DNA of 52,717 nucleotides from Clostridia bacterium. GTDB lineage: Bacteria > Bacillota > Clostridia > Oscillospirales > CAG-382. The stretch lies in assembly GCA_017549365.1 (NCBI GenBank), contig JAFYUZ010000013.1, positions 1 to 52,717 of the forward strand, read 5' to 3'. The notes below the pieces were generated by a model, which was given only the letters and a program-made list of their open reading frames with translations, was not told the DNA's origin and searched no databases. The position numbers were made by a program, and so were the translations under genes. Position 1 is the first letter of the stretch. Every line of letters starts with the position of its first letter. Of the stretch, positions 41,099 to 50,206 are shown in pieces.

Positions 41099-42799
41099 AT
41101 GCCAATATACGAAAAATTTGTGGGCGCCCACAGAGACGATTTTCTCTCGCTCAAGGATGCCCAGAAAAACTACAAGCTCACCTGGAGCGAAGATTTTAAC
41201 TTTGCCTATGACGTAATGGACGTTCTGGGCACAGAAAAGCCCGACAAGACCGCTATGATCTGGGTTTCGAAAGACGGAGAAGAATTAAAGTTCACCTTCG
41301 AGGACATGATGAAAATGTCCAACAAGGTTGCAAACTATCTCCGCTATCTCGGCGTCAAAAAGGGCGATCGCGTTCTTCTTGTCATGAAGCGCAGCCACTA
41401 TTTCTGGCACACTGTTCTTGCTCTTCACAAGATCGGTGCAGTTATGGTTCAGGCAACCTTCATGCTCACCCCCAAGGAATACGTTTATCGCTGTAACAAG
41501 GCAGGCATCAAATACGCCATCTTGACGGGCGACGGAAACTGCACAGACCAGTTTGACGAGCGCCAGGACGAATACGAAACAGTGCTTCGCAAGATGGTTC
41601 TTGGCCACAAAAAAGCCGACGGTTGGCTCGACTTTGAAGAAGGCGTTGCAAACGCATCCGACGAGTGGGTTCGCCCCACAGGCAAGGATGCCATCTATGC
41701 CAACGACACATCTATCCTCGGCTTCACATCCGGCACAAACGGATATCCCAAGATGGTTCTTCACGATTTCCGCTACCCTCTCGGTCACATCATGACAGGC
41801 GTTTTCTGGCACAGAGTTGTGGATGGAGGTCTGCATTTCACCATTTCCGATACAGGCTGGCTCAAATCGCTTTGGGGCAAAATGTACGGTCAGTGGTTTG
41901 GTGAATCGGCGGTGCTTGTTTACGACTTTGACAAATTCGATGCCGTAGACATCCTTGAAAAGCTTGAGAAGTACCGCGTAACCACTTTCTGCGTTCCCCC
42001 GACGATGTACAGACTTCTTTTGCAACAGGATGTTAAGAAATACGATCTTTCGGCGCTTACCCACTGCTGTACGGCAGGTGAGGCGCTCAGCCCCGAGATC
42101 TTCAACAACTGGAAGGAAGCCACGGGACTTGAACTGCACGAGGGCTTTGGTCAGACCGAAACCACCCTTTGCATCGCCACCATCTACCCCTGGACAAAGC
42201 CGGTTCCCGGTGCCATGGGTCTGCCCGTTCCCGGATTTGATGTACATATTCTTGACGAAGAGGGAGAAAACGCCGCCCACGGTTCGAACGGCGAGATCTG
42301 CATCAGAACACTCAGCGCCGACCGCCATCCTTGCGGACTTATGCGTTCGTACAACGCGAATTCCGAGGATACCGAGCGTGCTATTTATCGCGGATACTAC
42401 CACACAGGCGACGTAGCCTACCGCGACGAATTCGGACTTTTCCGCTATGTGGGCAGAAACGACGACGTTATCAAATCGTCGGGTTATCGTATCAGCCCGT
42501 TCGAGATCGAAAGCGTTATGCTCGAGCATCCTGCAGTATTTGAAGTTGCGGTAACAGGTGTACCCGATCCCGTGCGCGGATTTGCCGTCAAGGCAACAGT
42601 TGCGCTCAAGGACGGCTACGTTGGCTCTGACGAGCTTACAAAAGAGCTTCAGACCTACGTCAAAAAGAACACCGCTCCCTACAAGTACCCCCGTGTTATC
42701 GAATATGTTGCGGCTCTTCCCAAAACATTTAACGGCAAGATCCGCCGCGTTGAGATCAGAAACAACGACAAGCAGAAGTACGACGAAAACAATAAATAA
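41099..42799 (+). CDS. AMP-forming acyl-CoA synthetase
   Basis: ANL-superfamily ligase of 566 residues, forming acyl-CoA from a carboxylate, ATP and CoA. Motifs in order: ILGFTSGTNGYPKMV near 208-222 (Asn where most members have Thr), GFGQTETT, YYHTGDVAYRDEFG, GRNDDVIKSSGYRISPFEIE and the C-terminal catalytic lysine in KTFNGKIRR near 547. It belongs to the medium/branched-chain acyl type rather than strict acetyl-CoA synthetase, judged by length and operon, not by binding-site analysis. In this operon it fits activation of isobutyrate, 2-methylbutyrate and isovalerate for the VOR enzyme. Last gene, with a strong terminator 8 nt on. Confidence 0.9.
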   Translation: MPIYEKFVGAHRDDFLSLKDAQKNYKLTWSEDFNFAYDVMDVLGTEKPDKTAMIWVSKDGEELKFTFEDMMKMSNKVANYLRYLGVKKGDRVLLVMKRSHYFWHTVLALHKIGAVMVQATFMLTPKEYVYRCNKAGIKYAILTGDGNCTDQFDERQDEYETVLRKMVLGHKKADGWLDFEEGVANASDEWVRPTGKDAIYANDTSILGFTSGTNGYPKMVLHDFRYPLGHIMTGVFWHRVVDGGLHFTISDTGWLKSLWGKMYGQWFGESAVLVYDFDKFDAVDILEKLEKYRVTTFCVPPTMYRLLLQQDVKKYDLSALTHCCTAGEALSPEIFNNWKEATGLELHEGFGQTETTLCIATIYPWTKPVPGAMGLPVPGFDVHILDEEGENAAHGSNGEICIRTLSADRHPCGLMRSYNANSEDTERAIYRGYYHTGDVAYRDEFGLFRYVGRNDDVIKSSGYRISPFEIESVMLEHPAVFEVAVTGVPDPVRGFAVKATVALKDGYVGSDELTKELQTYVKKNTAPYKYPRVIEYVAALPKTFNGKIRRVEIRNNDKQKYDENNK

Positions 42800-42806
42800 C
42801 CAAAAA

Positions 42807-42836
42807 GATCCGTCCTTTTCGGACGGATCTTTTTTT
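42807..42836. terminator. Bidirectional terminator of the branched-chain operon
   Basis: GATCCGTCC / GGACGGATC with TTTTC loop, extended by flanking A and T runs; serves the convergent EEP gene as well. Confidence 0.94.
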
Positions 42837-42839
42837 ATA

Positions 42840-43622
42840 TCAAAACTCAACCGTTGTCATAACGGGCGAATGGTCTGTGGCGTCAAGTACACATTTGTCA
42901 TCGATAACAAGATATTCTTTGACAGAAACCTTGCCGAGGGCAATTATGTGGTCGATGGAATTTTCGATCGGACGGACGTCTTTTTTGCCGTGGTATTTTC
43001 CGTCGTCTCCTTTTACGGGGTCTCCGTGGCAGGAGGCTTTGCCAATGACTTTTTCGGCAATATCCGAAAGGTGGGTTATGCCGTATTCCTTGTACACCTC
43101 GAAAATGCCGCCGTATCTATCGCAATTCATATCACCCATGGCAAAAACGGGACATTCGTAGCGTTTTTGAATATCTGCCATAAGTTCGGAAAGCTGACGG
43201 GCATTCTTTTTGCGGATAATATCGTGCTCTTCGCCCGTTTTCCACCAAAAATGAGTGTTGCAAAAGCCAAATCTTTCTTTATCTTTGTTTTCAAAAACCG
43301 CCCAGGTTATCGCTTTTGAAAGATCGGGAGTTTCGGAAAGAAGCTCGTATCCCTTTGCGATGTATGAAAGCCCGGCACTTTTTCTGAAAACAAACGGAAC
43401 GTAGTTTTCGCAGCCGTCAAGCTCTGTGCCGACAAAGCGAAAGTTTTGAGAAAGATATTCCGAAAACATTTTTCCCGCATACCAGCCGCGTGTGACCTCT
43501 TGAAATCCCACAAAGTCGGGAGAATATTTGTTGTATACATTGAAAATGCCGTCTTCGCGCAAATCCACGGGGTTTCCGAAATAGTCGCCCCAGATGTTGC
43601 TTGTCATAAGTTTTAATTTCAC
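42840..43622 (-). CDS. Endonuclease/exonuclease/phosphatase (EEP) family hydrolase
   Basis: Protein of 260 residues with EEP motifs: LKLMTSNIWGD, FVGFQEV with the metal-binding Glu, FCNTHFWW, the catalytic VFAMGDMNCD, and SIDHIIA with the final DATDHSPVM. No signal peptide, so a cytoplasmic phosphodiesterase or sugar-phosphate/lipid phosphatase is likely, not DNA-specific. The start is GTG 43622, overlapping the PHP stop by four bases (GTGA), with GGAGG inside the last PHP codons. Confidence 0.88.
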   Translation of the reverse strand: MKLKLMTSNIWGDYFGNPVDLREDGIFNVYNKYSPDFVGFQEVTRGWYAGKMFSEYLSQNFRFVGTELDGCENYVPFVFRKSAGLSYIAKGYELLSETPDLSKAITWAVFENKDKERFGFCNTHFWWKTGEEHDIIRKKNARQLSELMADIQKRYECPVFAMGDMNCDRYGGIFEVYKEYGITHLSDIAEKVIGKASCHGDPVKGDDGKYHGKKDVRPIENSIDHIIALGKVSVKEYLVIDDKCVLDATDHSPVMTTVEF

Positions 43623-44305
43623 GTCACTTTTCCTCCTTTTATAAGGCGATAATCGCCGCTTTTAAGCACGTCCACAAGATCTTTTGGTGTTTTTATCTTT
43701 TTTTCGCAGAAAATACCGCCGCGGCCAAGGGCGGCAGGACTGTGAAAATCCGAGCCCGAAGTCATCGCCTTTTCGTAATGCGATGCAAAAATTTCTGCCA
43801 TCTCGTTGCGAAAAGGCTCGGTTCCGCCGTTATAAACTTCGATTCCGAAAAGCGGTGTAGGATCGCAGACCGTCATTTTGTTGCGAAAAGGATGCGCCTG
43901 AACGATAAGAGCGTCAGAAGGAAGCACACTTTTCAACTCATCAAGATTTTTAAGTTCGTTAAGAACAGGACAGGAAAGAAAAAACTCCTCGTCCGCTCCG
44001 TAAACGAGATAATCGTTTATCGTGCCGTCAAACCTGACCTCGGCACCCGCAAGCACCGTAAAGCCCAGCTTTTCTCCCTCGTTTTTTGCTTCGTAGTATC
44101 CCTTAAGCCTGCGCTTTGCAATATCTCTTGCCGAAAGTCCCACAAGCTCGTCTGCAAACCAATCGCTGAAAAATTCGAAGTAATGATCGGTTATAACAAG
44201 CCCCTCGTATCCTGCATCGTGATACAATTTTACAATATCGGCGGCGTGGGACACCGCATAAAGGTCACATTCTCTTGTGTGAACGTGCAATTCAAATTTT
44301 CCCAT
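43619..44305 (-). CDS. PHP-domain phosphoesterase
   Basis: Protein of 228 residues, PHP fold: FELHVHTRECD (HxH), LVITDHYFEFF, LAGAEVRFDG, IVQAHPFRN, GIEVYNG and SGSDFHSP. A minimal version without an accessory domain. It is coupled to the EEP hydrolase gene downstream and follows the DUF308 gene by 15 nt. Two hydrolases in one coupled unit suggest successive steps on one phosphate compound, but nothing identifies it. Confidence 0.87.
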   Translation of the reverse strand: MGKFELHVHTRECDLYAVSHAADIVKLYHDAGYEGLVITDHYFEFFSDWFADELVGLSARDIAKRRLKGYYEAKNEGEKLGFTVLAGAEVRFDGTINDYLVYGADEEFFLSCPVLNELKNLDELKSVLPSDALIVQAHPFRNKMTVCDPTPLFGIEVYNGGTEPFRNEMAEIFASHYEKAMTSGSDFHSPAALGRGGIFCEKKIKTPKDLVDVLKSGDYRLIKGGKVT

Positions 44306-44320
44306 ATATTCCTCGTTTTT

Positions 44321-44884
44321 TTATTCTGTGATTATATCCTTTGCCATAAGCGCTTTAAGGAAAAATCCCGCGCTCTGGACAAAAAAGATGATGGCAATAA
44401 CCTTGTTTATTCCCACAAGGTCGTCAATAGGCTTTATCATCGACATTCCGCCCGACAAAAGCTCGACCGCACCGATAAAGGCAAATCCCATCCAGCATCT
44501 CAATTTTTCCGCTTTCAGCTCTGCCGAGTCCATTATCTTAAGAATACCCGACACAAGCTCCCACACGCCGAAAAAGAAAGGAATCACAAGCGGCTGTGTC
44601 ATTTGATTGAAAAGCGGAAAAAGTGAAAGAAATACCGCCACAAGACCGTCTGCCATAAGCCAGTGGGCGCCGTGGAGCTTGCGGTTTTTGCCCTCGCAGA
44701 CAGAAAAATTCAAAAATCCCGCGGCAAACATTATGCCGCCGAGTATTCTGGATGCCGAAACAAGGTTTTCTTCGTGCCGCGTGACCGAAAAAATTCCTCC
44801 TGCCAAAAGAAGCAGAGCAATAACAAGCCACAAAGCTCTAACACATGCGGTGTTTACGGGTCTGTCGTGCAAGCGAATTTTCAT
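44321..44884 (-). CDS. HdeD/DUF308-like membrane protein
   Basis: Protein of 187 residues with about six membrane helices in two three-helix sets (ALWLVIALLLLAGGIF; GGIMFAAGFLNF; VIPFFFGVWELVSGILKI; WMGFAFIGAVELLSGG; INKVIAIIFFVQSAGF), the layout of HdeD-type proteins. The function of the family in Bacillota is unknown. AAAGGGGG precedes ATG 44884. First gene of an operon with the PHP and EEP hydrolases. Confidence 0.78.
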   Translation of the reverse strand: MKIRLHDRPVNTACVRALWLVIALLLLAGGIFSVTRHEENLVSASRILGGIMFAAGFLNFSVCEGKNRKLHGAHWLMADGLVAVFLSLFPLFNQMTQPLVIPFFFGVWELVSGILKIMDSAELKAEKLRCWMGFAFIGAVELLSGGMSMIKPIDDLVGINKVIAIIFFVQSAGFFLKALMAKDIITE

Positions 44885-44924
44885 AAAAACCCCCTTTGCC
44901 CGAAAAACGGACGATTTTTATTTA

Positions 44925-44953
44925 ATTATACATTGAAATCCGCCAAAAATCAA
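44925..44953 (-). promoter_or_regulatory. Promoter of the DUF308-PHP-EEP operon
   Basis: Minus-strand TTGATT (44948-44953), 17-nt spacer, TATAAT (44925-44930). Confidence 0.82.
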
Positions 44954-44994
44954 CTTTTTTCGTCATGTGTGCTTGAAAAAGCTTTGTTTGCTTC

Positions 44995-45022
44995 TTGTTT
45001 TTTTCTTTTTTTCTGATATAAT
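44995..45022 (+). promoter_or_regulatory. Promoter of the nucleoside-hydrolase-like/ZIP operon
   Basis: TTGTTT (44995-45000), 16-nt spacer ending TGA, TATAAT (45017-45022): extended -10. Confidence 0.7.
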
Positions 45023-45060
45023 TTATATATCAAATCACAAGTTTTTTTACAGGAGGAAAA

Positions 45061-45957
45061 ATGAGAGAGTTTATAATCGGCACCGACTGGTGGACAGACT
45101 GCGATGATGCGGTTGCCATGCGCATTGCCGCAAGAGCACACAAAAACGAAGAAATAAAAATTCTTGGCGTGGGTATCAACGCCTGCATGGAATATTCTGT
45201 GTCATCCCTCAAATACTTTTTTGAAGCAGAAGGCGTTTTTGACCTTCCCTACGGTATAGATCACGATGCCACCGATTACGGAGGAACTCCATCGTATCAA
45301 AAAAATCTTTCAAAGCTTTCCGACTCCAATTTTTCAAATTTCGATGCGATGTCGGCAGTGGGACTTTACAGAAAGCTGCTTTCGGGCGCCGCAGGCAAGG
45401 TGGAGATAGTTGAGATCGGCTTTCCCCAGATACTTTCGGGACTTCTTTTAAGCCATCCCGACGGTTTTTCGCCCTTAAACGGATACGACCTTGTGAAAGA
45501 AAAGGTTTCGAAAATCTGGATGATGGCAGGAAAATGGGACGTGCAGGGCGGACTGGAGCATAATTTTAAGCAAACTCCACGTTCACGCAGGGCCGCCGAA
45601 ATATTTTGCCGTCTGTGCCCTGTCCCCACAACTTTTCTCGGTTTTGAGATCGGCGTTTCGGTGATCTCGGGAGGCGAGCTTGCACACGACGACCTTTTGT
45701 ACAAGGTTCTTTGCGATCACGGATCGAAAAACGGAAGAAGCTCGTGGGATCCGATGCTTATGCTCATGGCGGTTATCGGTGACGAAGAAAAGGCAGGCTA
45801 CAACATGACCGTGGGAAAAGCAAGAGTTGACGCCGCCACGGGAGAAAACTTCTTTGACGAAGGCGACGGTATGCACGCCTTTGTAACAAAAAAGCACTGC
45901 GACGAATATTATAAAAATGCTATCAATGAAAGAATAAGCAGTACAAGAGGTATATAA
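45061..45957 (+). CDS. Inosine/uridine-preferring nucleoside hydrolase-like protein
   Basis: Protein of 298 residues starting with the calcium-binding N-terminal motif of nucleoside N-ribohydrolases, IIGTDWWTDCDDAVAM (DxDxxxDDA with a Trp variation). It continues with ILGVGIN, KIWMMAGKW and a C-terminal SSWDPMLMLMAVIGD matching the last metal aspartate. Likely cleaves N-ribosides or similar glycosides. Divergence from classical members is clear, so the substrate may differ. GGAGG lies close to ATG 45061. The ZIP gene starts on the base after its stop. Confidence 0.82.
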   Translation: MREFIIGTDWWTDCDDAVAMRIAARAHKNEEIKILGVGINACMEYSVSSLKYFFEAEGVFDLPYGIDHDATDYGGTPSYQKNLSKLSDSNFSNFDAMSAVGLYRKLLSGAAGKVEIVEIGFPQILSGLLLSHPDGFSPLNGYDLVKEKVSKIWMMAGKWDVQGGLEHNFKQTPRSRRAAEIFCRLCPVPTTFLGFEIGVSVISGGELAHDDLLYKVLCDHGSKNGRSSWDPMLMLMAVIGDEEKAGYNMTVGKARVDAATGENFFDEGDGMHAFVTKKHCDEYYKNAINERISSTRGI

Positions 45958-46716
45958 ATGGAATACGTTTTTTTGACGGCAATAGGTGTGGGTGGCGCCA
46001 CAATAATCGGTGCTATCATCGGCTTTGCCTTTAAAAATCTGTCCCACAAATTTTCGGACATAGTGCTGTCGTTTGCGGCAGGTGTAATGCTTGCGGCGGC
46101 AGTTTTGGGGTTGATTCTGCCCTCGATAGAATATGGCGGCAAATGGGGAATAATCGTTGCCGTCGCCGGAATTTTTGCAGGCGCCCTAAGCCTTAATCTT
46201 ATTGACAGGCTGGTTCCGCATCTTCACAAGCTTGCAGGGGCAGACATCGAATCACACGGCAGCGCAAACACAAATCTCGGCAAAGTCATGCTGTTCGTCC
46301 TTGCCATTGCCATCCACAATCTGCCCGAAGGAATCGCCGCAGGCGTTGGTTTTGGTTCGGGCAACACGTCGCAGGCATTTCTTATTGCAGGGGGTATTGC
46401 TCTGCAAAATATCCCCGAGGGTATGGTCATTATCGCGCCCATGCTTTCGGCAGGAGTAAGACCCGGCAAGACCTTCTTTATCGCCATGCTCACAGGTCTT
46501 GTGGAGGTGGTGGGCACGTTGCTCGGATATTTTGCCGTTAATATTGCATCTGTCATTCTGCCCTTTGCCCTTGCCTTTGCGGGCGGCACGATGATATACG
46601 TTGTCAGCGATGAAATGATTCCCGAAACCCACGCCCACGGAAGCGAAAGGGGCGCAACCTATGCTCTTCTGGTCGGCTTTTGTCTTATGCTTGTAAGCGA
46701 CGTTTTGATGGGATAA
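45958..46716 (+). CDS. ZIP-family metal transporter
   Basis: Membrane protein of 252 residues with eight predicted helices. The metal-binding helices carry FVLAIAIHNLPEGIAAG (His at 120) and GGIALQNIPEGMVI, typical of the GufA/ZupT subfamily for zinc and related divalent metals. MIPETHAHGSERG near the C-terminus fits as well. Directly adjacent to the nucleoside-hydrolase-like gene and co-transcribed with it. Confidence 0.93.
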   Translation: MEYVFLTAIGVGGATIIGAIIGFAFKNLSHKFSDIVLSFAAGVMLAAAVLGLILPSIEYGGKWGIIVAVAGIFAGALSLNLIDRLVPHLHKLAGADIESHGSANTNLGKVMLFVLAIAIHNLPEGIAAGVGFGSGNTSQAFLIAGGIALQNIPEGMVIIAPMLSAGVRPGKTFFIAMLTGLVEVVGTLLGYFAVNIASVILPFALAFAGGTMIYVVSDEMIPETHAHGSERGATYALLVGFCLMLVSDVLMG

Positions 46717-46732
46717 ATCAGTTTGAATACAA

Positions 46733-46760
46733 AAAACGCGGATCGTACGATCCGCGTTTT
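46733..46760. terminator. Bidirectional terminator between ZIP gene and second SLH gene
   Basis: AAAACGCGGATC / GATCCGCGTTTT with GTAC loop, fully symmetric. Confidence 0.92.
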
Positions 46761-46780
46761 TGTTGTAATTATTTGCCTGA

Positions 46781-49700
46781 TTACGAAAGTTTTGAAGGAG
46801 CAAGACCTGCGGGCTTGTTGATAACAATAGGTTCGAGCGCAGGGTCGATGATGATGACAACAGCGTTGCTGTCTCCCATGCTGTTTTGCACTTCGCTTGC
46901 CGCATCATAATCGCAAACAGCATCATGTCCCTTAAGTCTGCCAAGGTTCATGCCCTTGGTCTGAACGTAGATGTTCTTGTCGTGCTCTTCTGTGGCGTTG
47001 GTGGGCAGATAAACAAGACCTGTCCACTCGGCGTCACTGATGGCTCTGTCGAAGATATTATATTCTGTCTTACAGTTCTTCTGCTCTGAAAGGGTGGATC
47101 CGCAATAGAGCTGGGATGCACGGTACCTTGTGATCGAACCCCAACCATAGCCGCCGAGACGGAGAATATTGTATCTCGAAATAACGTCTTCTGTTACTCT
47201 TTTGTAGAGATCTTTGCCGCCGCCAAGCATATCTGCCGTAGGAGGAGAGTTGTAGAACTCGATACCCCAGAATACGTATTCCATAAGATTTCCGGTGTAA
47301 CGCACGTTTCTTTGGATACAGTTGCCTGTTGAAGCCGATCTCTGATGGGTTGCGGCTGTATCGTAGATCTGATACATCCAGTTGTTTTCAACAAAATATC
47401 CGTCGCATCCGCCGTAAATTTCAACCGCGTTACCATAGTTTGTAACCGCGCCGCCGTTGTTCTGACTGAGAACAGAGCCGCCGAGCCACGAGAAAATACA
47501 GTTTGTAACAGTTACGTCAGCGCAAGTGCCAAAGCCAACGCCGTGGCCGCCTGTGAACTTGAAGGAAATGTTGTCGATGATAACGCCTGTGGGCGAACCG
47601 CTTATGATATTAACTTTTTCACCGATCTCAATCGACTCGAATCTGCTTCCGGGATTGCCTTCGGTACTGTAAACGTAAAGGTCGTTTACGTTATAGCCTT
47701 CGCCGGGCAATACCGAATAGAATTGAAGGTCGCCGCAAAGCTCGTGGGGGCCATCAAATCCGCGGGTGTTCTTGTTCATGATAAGACCGTAAAGCTCGTT
47801 GTAGGTTCCGTCCGAAAAGTCGTATATATCGTGGTCAAAGGCAATAACGCCAACGTTCGATACCGATTCGGTGCACTTATAAACGTTCTTCCATTCGGTT
47901 TCTACCCAGATGGTGGGGTCGGCGTAGTTTCTCTTGGACTGCATAATAACAGGCTTTTCGCCTTCACCGTAGCTACCAAAGATGAGCTGCTTGCCTGTTG
48001 CCGAAAGATTGCCGCGGTAAACGCCTCCGCGCTCAAAGAGGAAGCTTGTGCCGGGCTTGGGGAATCTGTTTACTTTGTTAAGACCTGCGATGGTCTTGAA
48101 AGCTGTCTGGGGAGTTTTTCCGTCGTTGTCATCGTTTCCGTTCTTTTCGGAAATGTAGTAGGTAACGCCGGTCATTTTGTCGGCATAAAATTCCGATGTG
48201 TTGGGGGTTGCGAGCAGATCCTTTTTCATTTGGTTCGAAACGGTATCAATGCCGTCGCGGATAGCCTGTGCGGAAAGGGTTGCGCTCTGTTCGTAAAGAC
48301 CCTTGACATAATCTTCGGTCTTTGTGCCTGTGATAACATACTTTGCGGGTTCTGTTTTTGTCCACGCAACGCCTTCGGGGTTGCATGCGGCAAGGATCTG
48401 ACCGTTTGCCCAGTGGTTTGCACTGTCAGAGAAAGAAACTGCGCCCGCAACGCCTGTGGGAGTTCTGCCGAGGAAACGGTTTGCCATGGTGACAACTTCG
48501 GCACGGGTGATGCAATTGTCGGGCTTGAAGGTGTTGTCTTCGTAACCTGTTACGATGCCGTTGCCCACCGCAAAATAGATGGCAGGAGCAAATTTGTCAA
48601 ACTTTTCGACGTCAGAAAATTCGCCCGCCTTTATGGCTGCGGAAGGTGCGCCGTATACCGCAATGCGATAGATAAGCTCTGCGAATTCGCCTCTTGTGAT
48701 ATTCTGTGTGGGAGAAATGGTAGAGCCGTAGGCAATGTTGTCTATCACTCCGATATTCTCGAAGAAACCGACATATTTTTCATACCATGCGCCTGCGGGA
48801 ACGTCGGTATACGAGCTTGTGATGCCTGCAAGGCTTGCTTCGTCCACAATAAGACGCGAAAGAAGAGTGATCGCTTCTGCTCTTGTCATATTGTTCTGGG
48901 GGCGGAATGTGCCGTCCTCATAGCCTGCAACGTAGTTTGCGTTCTTGTTGACCGCAAGAGTGATGCTTGAGGTGACGGCAATGTTGGATACGCCGTCCGA
49001 GAGAGAATATATGCCGTTGGCAGAGCTTACTGCCGCTCCGTTTATCGTAACCGATTTTGCGGGAAGACCGCAACTGTCTGTGATGAGATAGCCTTTAAGA
49101 GTTGCGCCGTCAAACTGAGGCACACATTTTCCGCCTGCAACCTTTACGATAACGTTTGCCGCATTGTCAGCAATCTGTGCGGTTTCACCCTCTGCCATAA
49201 CAACGATCTTTTTGCCTGTGACTGTGCCTGTGCCTGCGGTGATCTTGTTTGCCACAGATGCGCCGTCAAGATAAAGAACCGCGTTGCCGTTGATGGTAGC
49301 TCCGTCTTGAGCACCAAAAACAACGTCGGTGATCTCGCCGCCCGAAAGGGTGGTGATCGAGTTACCGTTTATTGTGCCGCCTGCCGAACCTGCAACAACT
49401 GTTGTGACCTTGCCGCCTATGACAGAAAGGTTGGCGTTACCGTTAAATTCGCTTGCGCCAACGTTTCCGCTGACAGCCGTTGCAACATTTGCACCATTTA
49501 CAACGGCGTAAATGTTGGCGGTGATCTTCTGACCGTTTACCGCGCCTGCCGCAAAGTGATCGTATGTACCTGCGGTAATGCTGAGCGCGGCGTCACCTGT
49601 GACGTTACCTGCCGCTACCGAAGGGGGATTGGGATATGTGATGATATTGTAATCGTCCTGTCTGAACTGCTCTTCGCTGTATGTATCAAAGCCGTTGCCT

Positions 49701-50158
49701 GTGACAAAATTGTGTCCGTTGGTATAAAGAAATCCGCCGGGAGCAAGACGAAGGGTAACGAAATCAAGAATAATATCGCCCTTGATGTTAACTTCTTTTA
49801 CAGGGGCTTCTTCTGTTCCAACAAAGCTCAGGCGGTTGCTTGTTGACTTGGTACCTATGCCCTTGAAGGTGATGGGGCCGCGACCTTCGATATCAACAAA
49901 ATTTGAAAGATCAAGAACGCCCGTAAAGATGATGGTTCCGCCCTCTTTGCCGAGCGCGTTGAAAGCATCGTTAAAAGTTCTGAATGTTTTGTATGCCTTG
50001 CCTTCGTAATTCATTTTGCCAAACGAATTGAGAAGCGCGATGCGTTCGCCGTTTTCTACTATCACAGCGGGATCGTCAGCCGAAAATACGGCAAACTGAA
50101 CCGATGACATGACGAGAAGTACAGCAAGCATCAGCGATAAGATTTTTGCTTTTTTCAT
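46781..50158 (-). CDS. Secreted SLH-domain protein with C-terminal parallel beta-helix (paralogue B)
   Basis: Protein of 1125 residues, colinear over its whole length with the protein at 12608-15973. Signal peptide (1-28, ending FAVFSA), N-terminal domain, Gly/Asn repeat region (VTGD, INGN units), SLH motifs from about residue 407 and beta-helix from about 664 (YYISEKNGNDDNDG). By eye most C-terminal residues are identical, with long identical nucleotide runs such as around 47365-47400; the repeat region and the junction near NEDKRAT versus NNGGAVT differ most. AAAGGAG precedes ATG 50158. Both copies appear intact, so both may be displayed, perhaps under different conditions. Confidence 0.88.
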   Translation of the reverse strand: MKKAKILSLMLAVLLVMSSVQFAVFSADDPAVIVENGERIALLNSFGKMNYEGKAYKTFRTFNDAFNALGKEGGTIIFTGVLDLSNFVDIEGRGPITFKGIGTKSTSNRLSFVGTEEAPVKEVNIKGDIILDFVTLRLAPGGFLYTNGHNFVTGNGFDTYSEEQFRQDDYNIITYPNPPSVAAGNVTGDAALSITAGTYDHFAAGAVNGQKITANIYAVVNGANVATAVSGNVGASEFNGNANLSVIGGKVTTVVAGSAGGTINGNSITTLSGGEITDVVFGAQDGATINGNAVLYLDGASVANKITAGTGTVTGKKIVVMAEGETAQIADNAANVIVKVAGGKCVPQFDGATLKGYLITDSCGLPAKSVTINGAAVSSANGIYSLSDGVSNIAVTSSITLAVNKNANYVAGYEDGTFRPQNNMTRAEAITLLSRLIVDEASLAGITSSYTDVPAGAWYEKYVGFFENIGVIDNIAYGSTISPTQNITRGEFAELIYRIAVYGAPSAAIKAGEFSDVEKFDKFAPAIYFAVGNGIVTGYEDNTFKPDNCITRAEVVTMANRFLGRTPTGVAGAVSFSDSANHWANGQILAACNPEGVAWTKTEPAKYVITGTKTEDYVKGLYEQSATLSAQAIRDGIDTVSNQMKKDLLATPNTSEFYADKMTGVTYYISEKNGNDDNDGKTPQTAFKTIAGLNKVNRFPKPGTSFLFERGGVYRGNLSATGKQLIFGSYGEGEKPVIMQSKRNYADPTIWVETEWKNVYKCTESVSNVGVIAFDHDIYDFSDGTYNELYGLIMNKNTRGFDGPHELCGDLQFYSVLPGEGYNVNDLYVYSTEGNPGSRFESIEIGEKVNIISGSPTGVIIDNISFKFTGGHGVGFGTCADVTVTNCIFSWLGGSVLSQNNGGAVTNYGNAVEIYGGCDGYFVENNWMYQIYDTAATHQRSASTGNCIQRNVRYTGNLMEYVFWGIEFYNSPPTADMLGGGKDLYKRVTEDVISRYNILRLGGYGWGSITRYRASQLYCGSTLSEQKNCKTEYNIFDRAISDAEWTGLVYLPTNATEEHDKNIYVQTKGMNLGRLKGHDAVCDYDAASEVQNSMGDSNAVVIIIDPALEPIVINKPAGLAPSKLS

Positions 50159-50206
50159 ATCAAAAGCTCCTTTCGTACAACTCCCTGTTTGGGTGGGATA
50201 TTTTCA

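Noticed and set aside
41285..42850. 521-codon minus-strand frame opposite the acyl-CoA synthetase
   Set aside because: Antisense shadow running through the terminator; no start signals.
12608..50158. Composite transposon bounded by the inverted SLH genes
   Set aside because: No transposase, terminal repeats or target duplications, and the interior consists of ordinary chromosomal genes.
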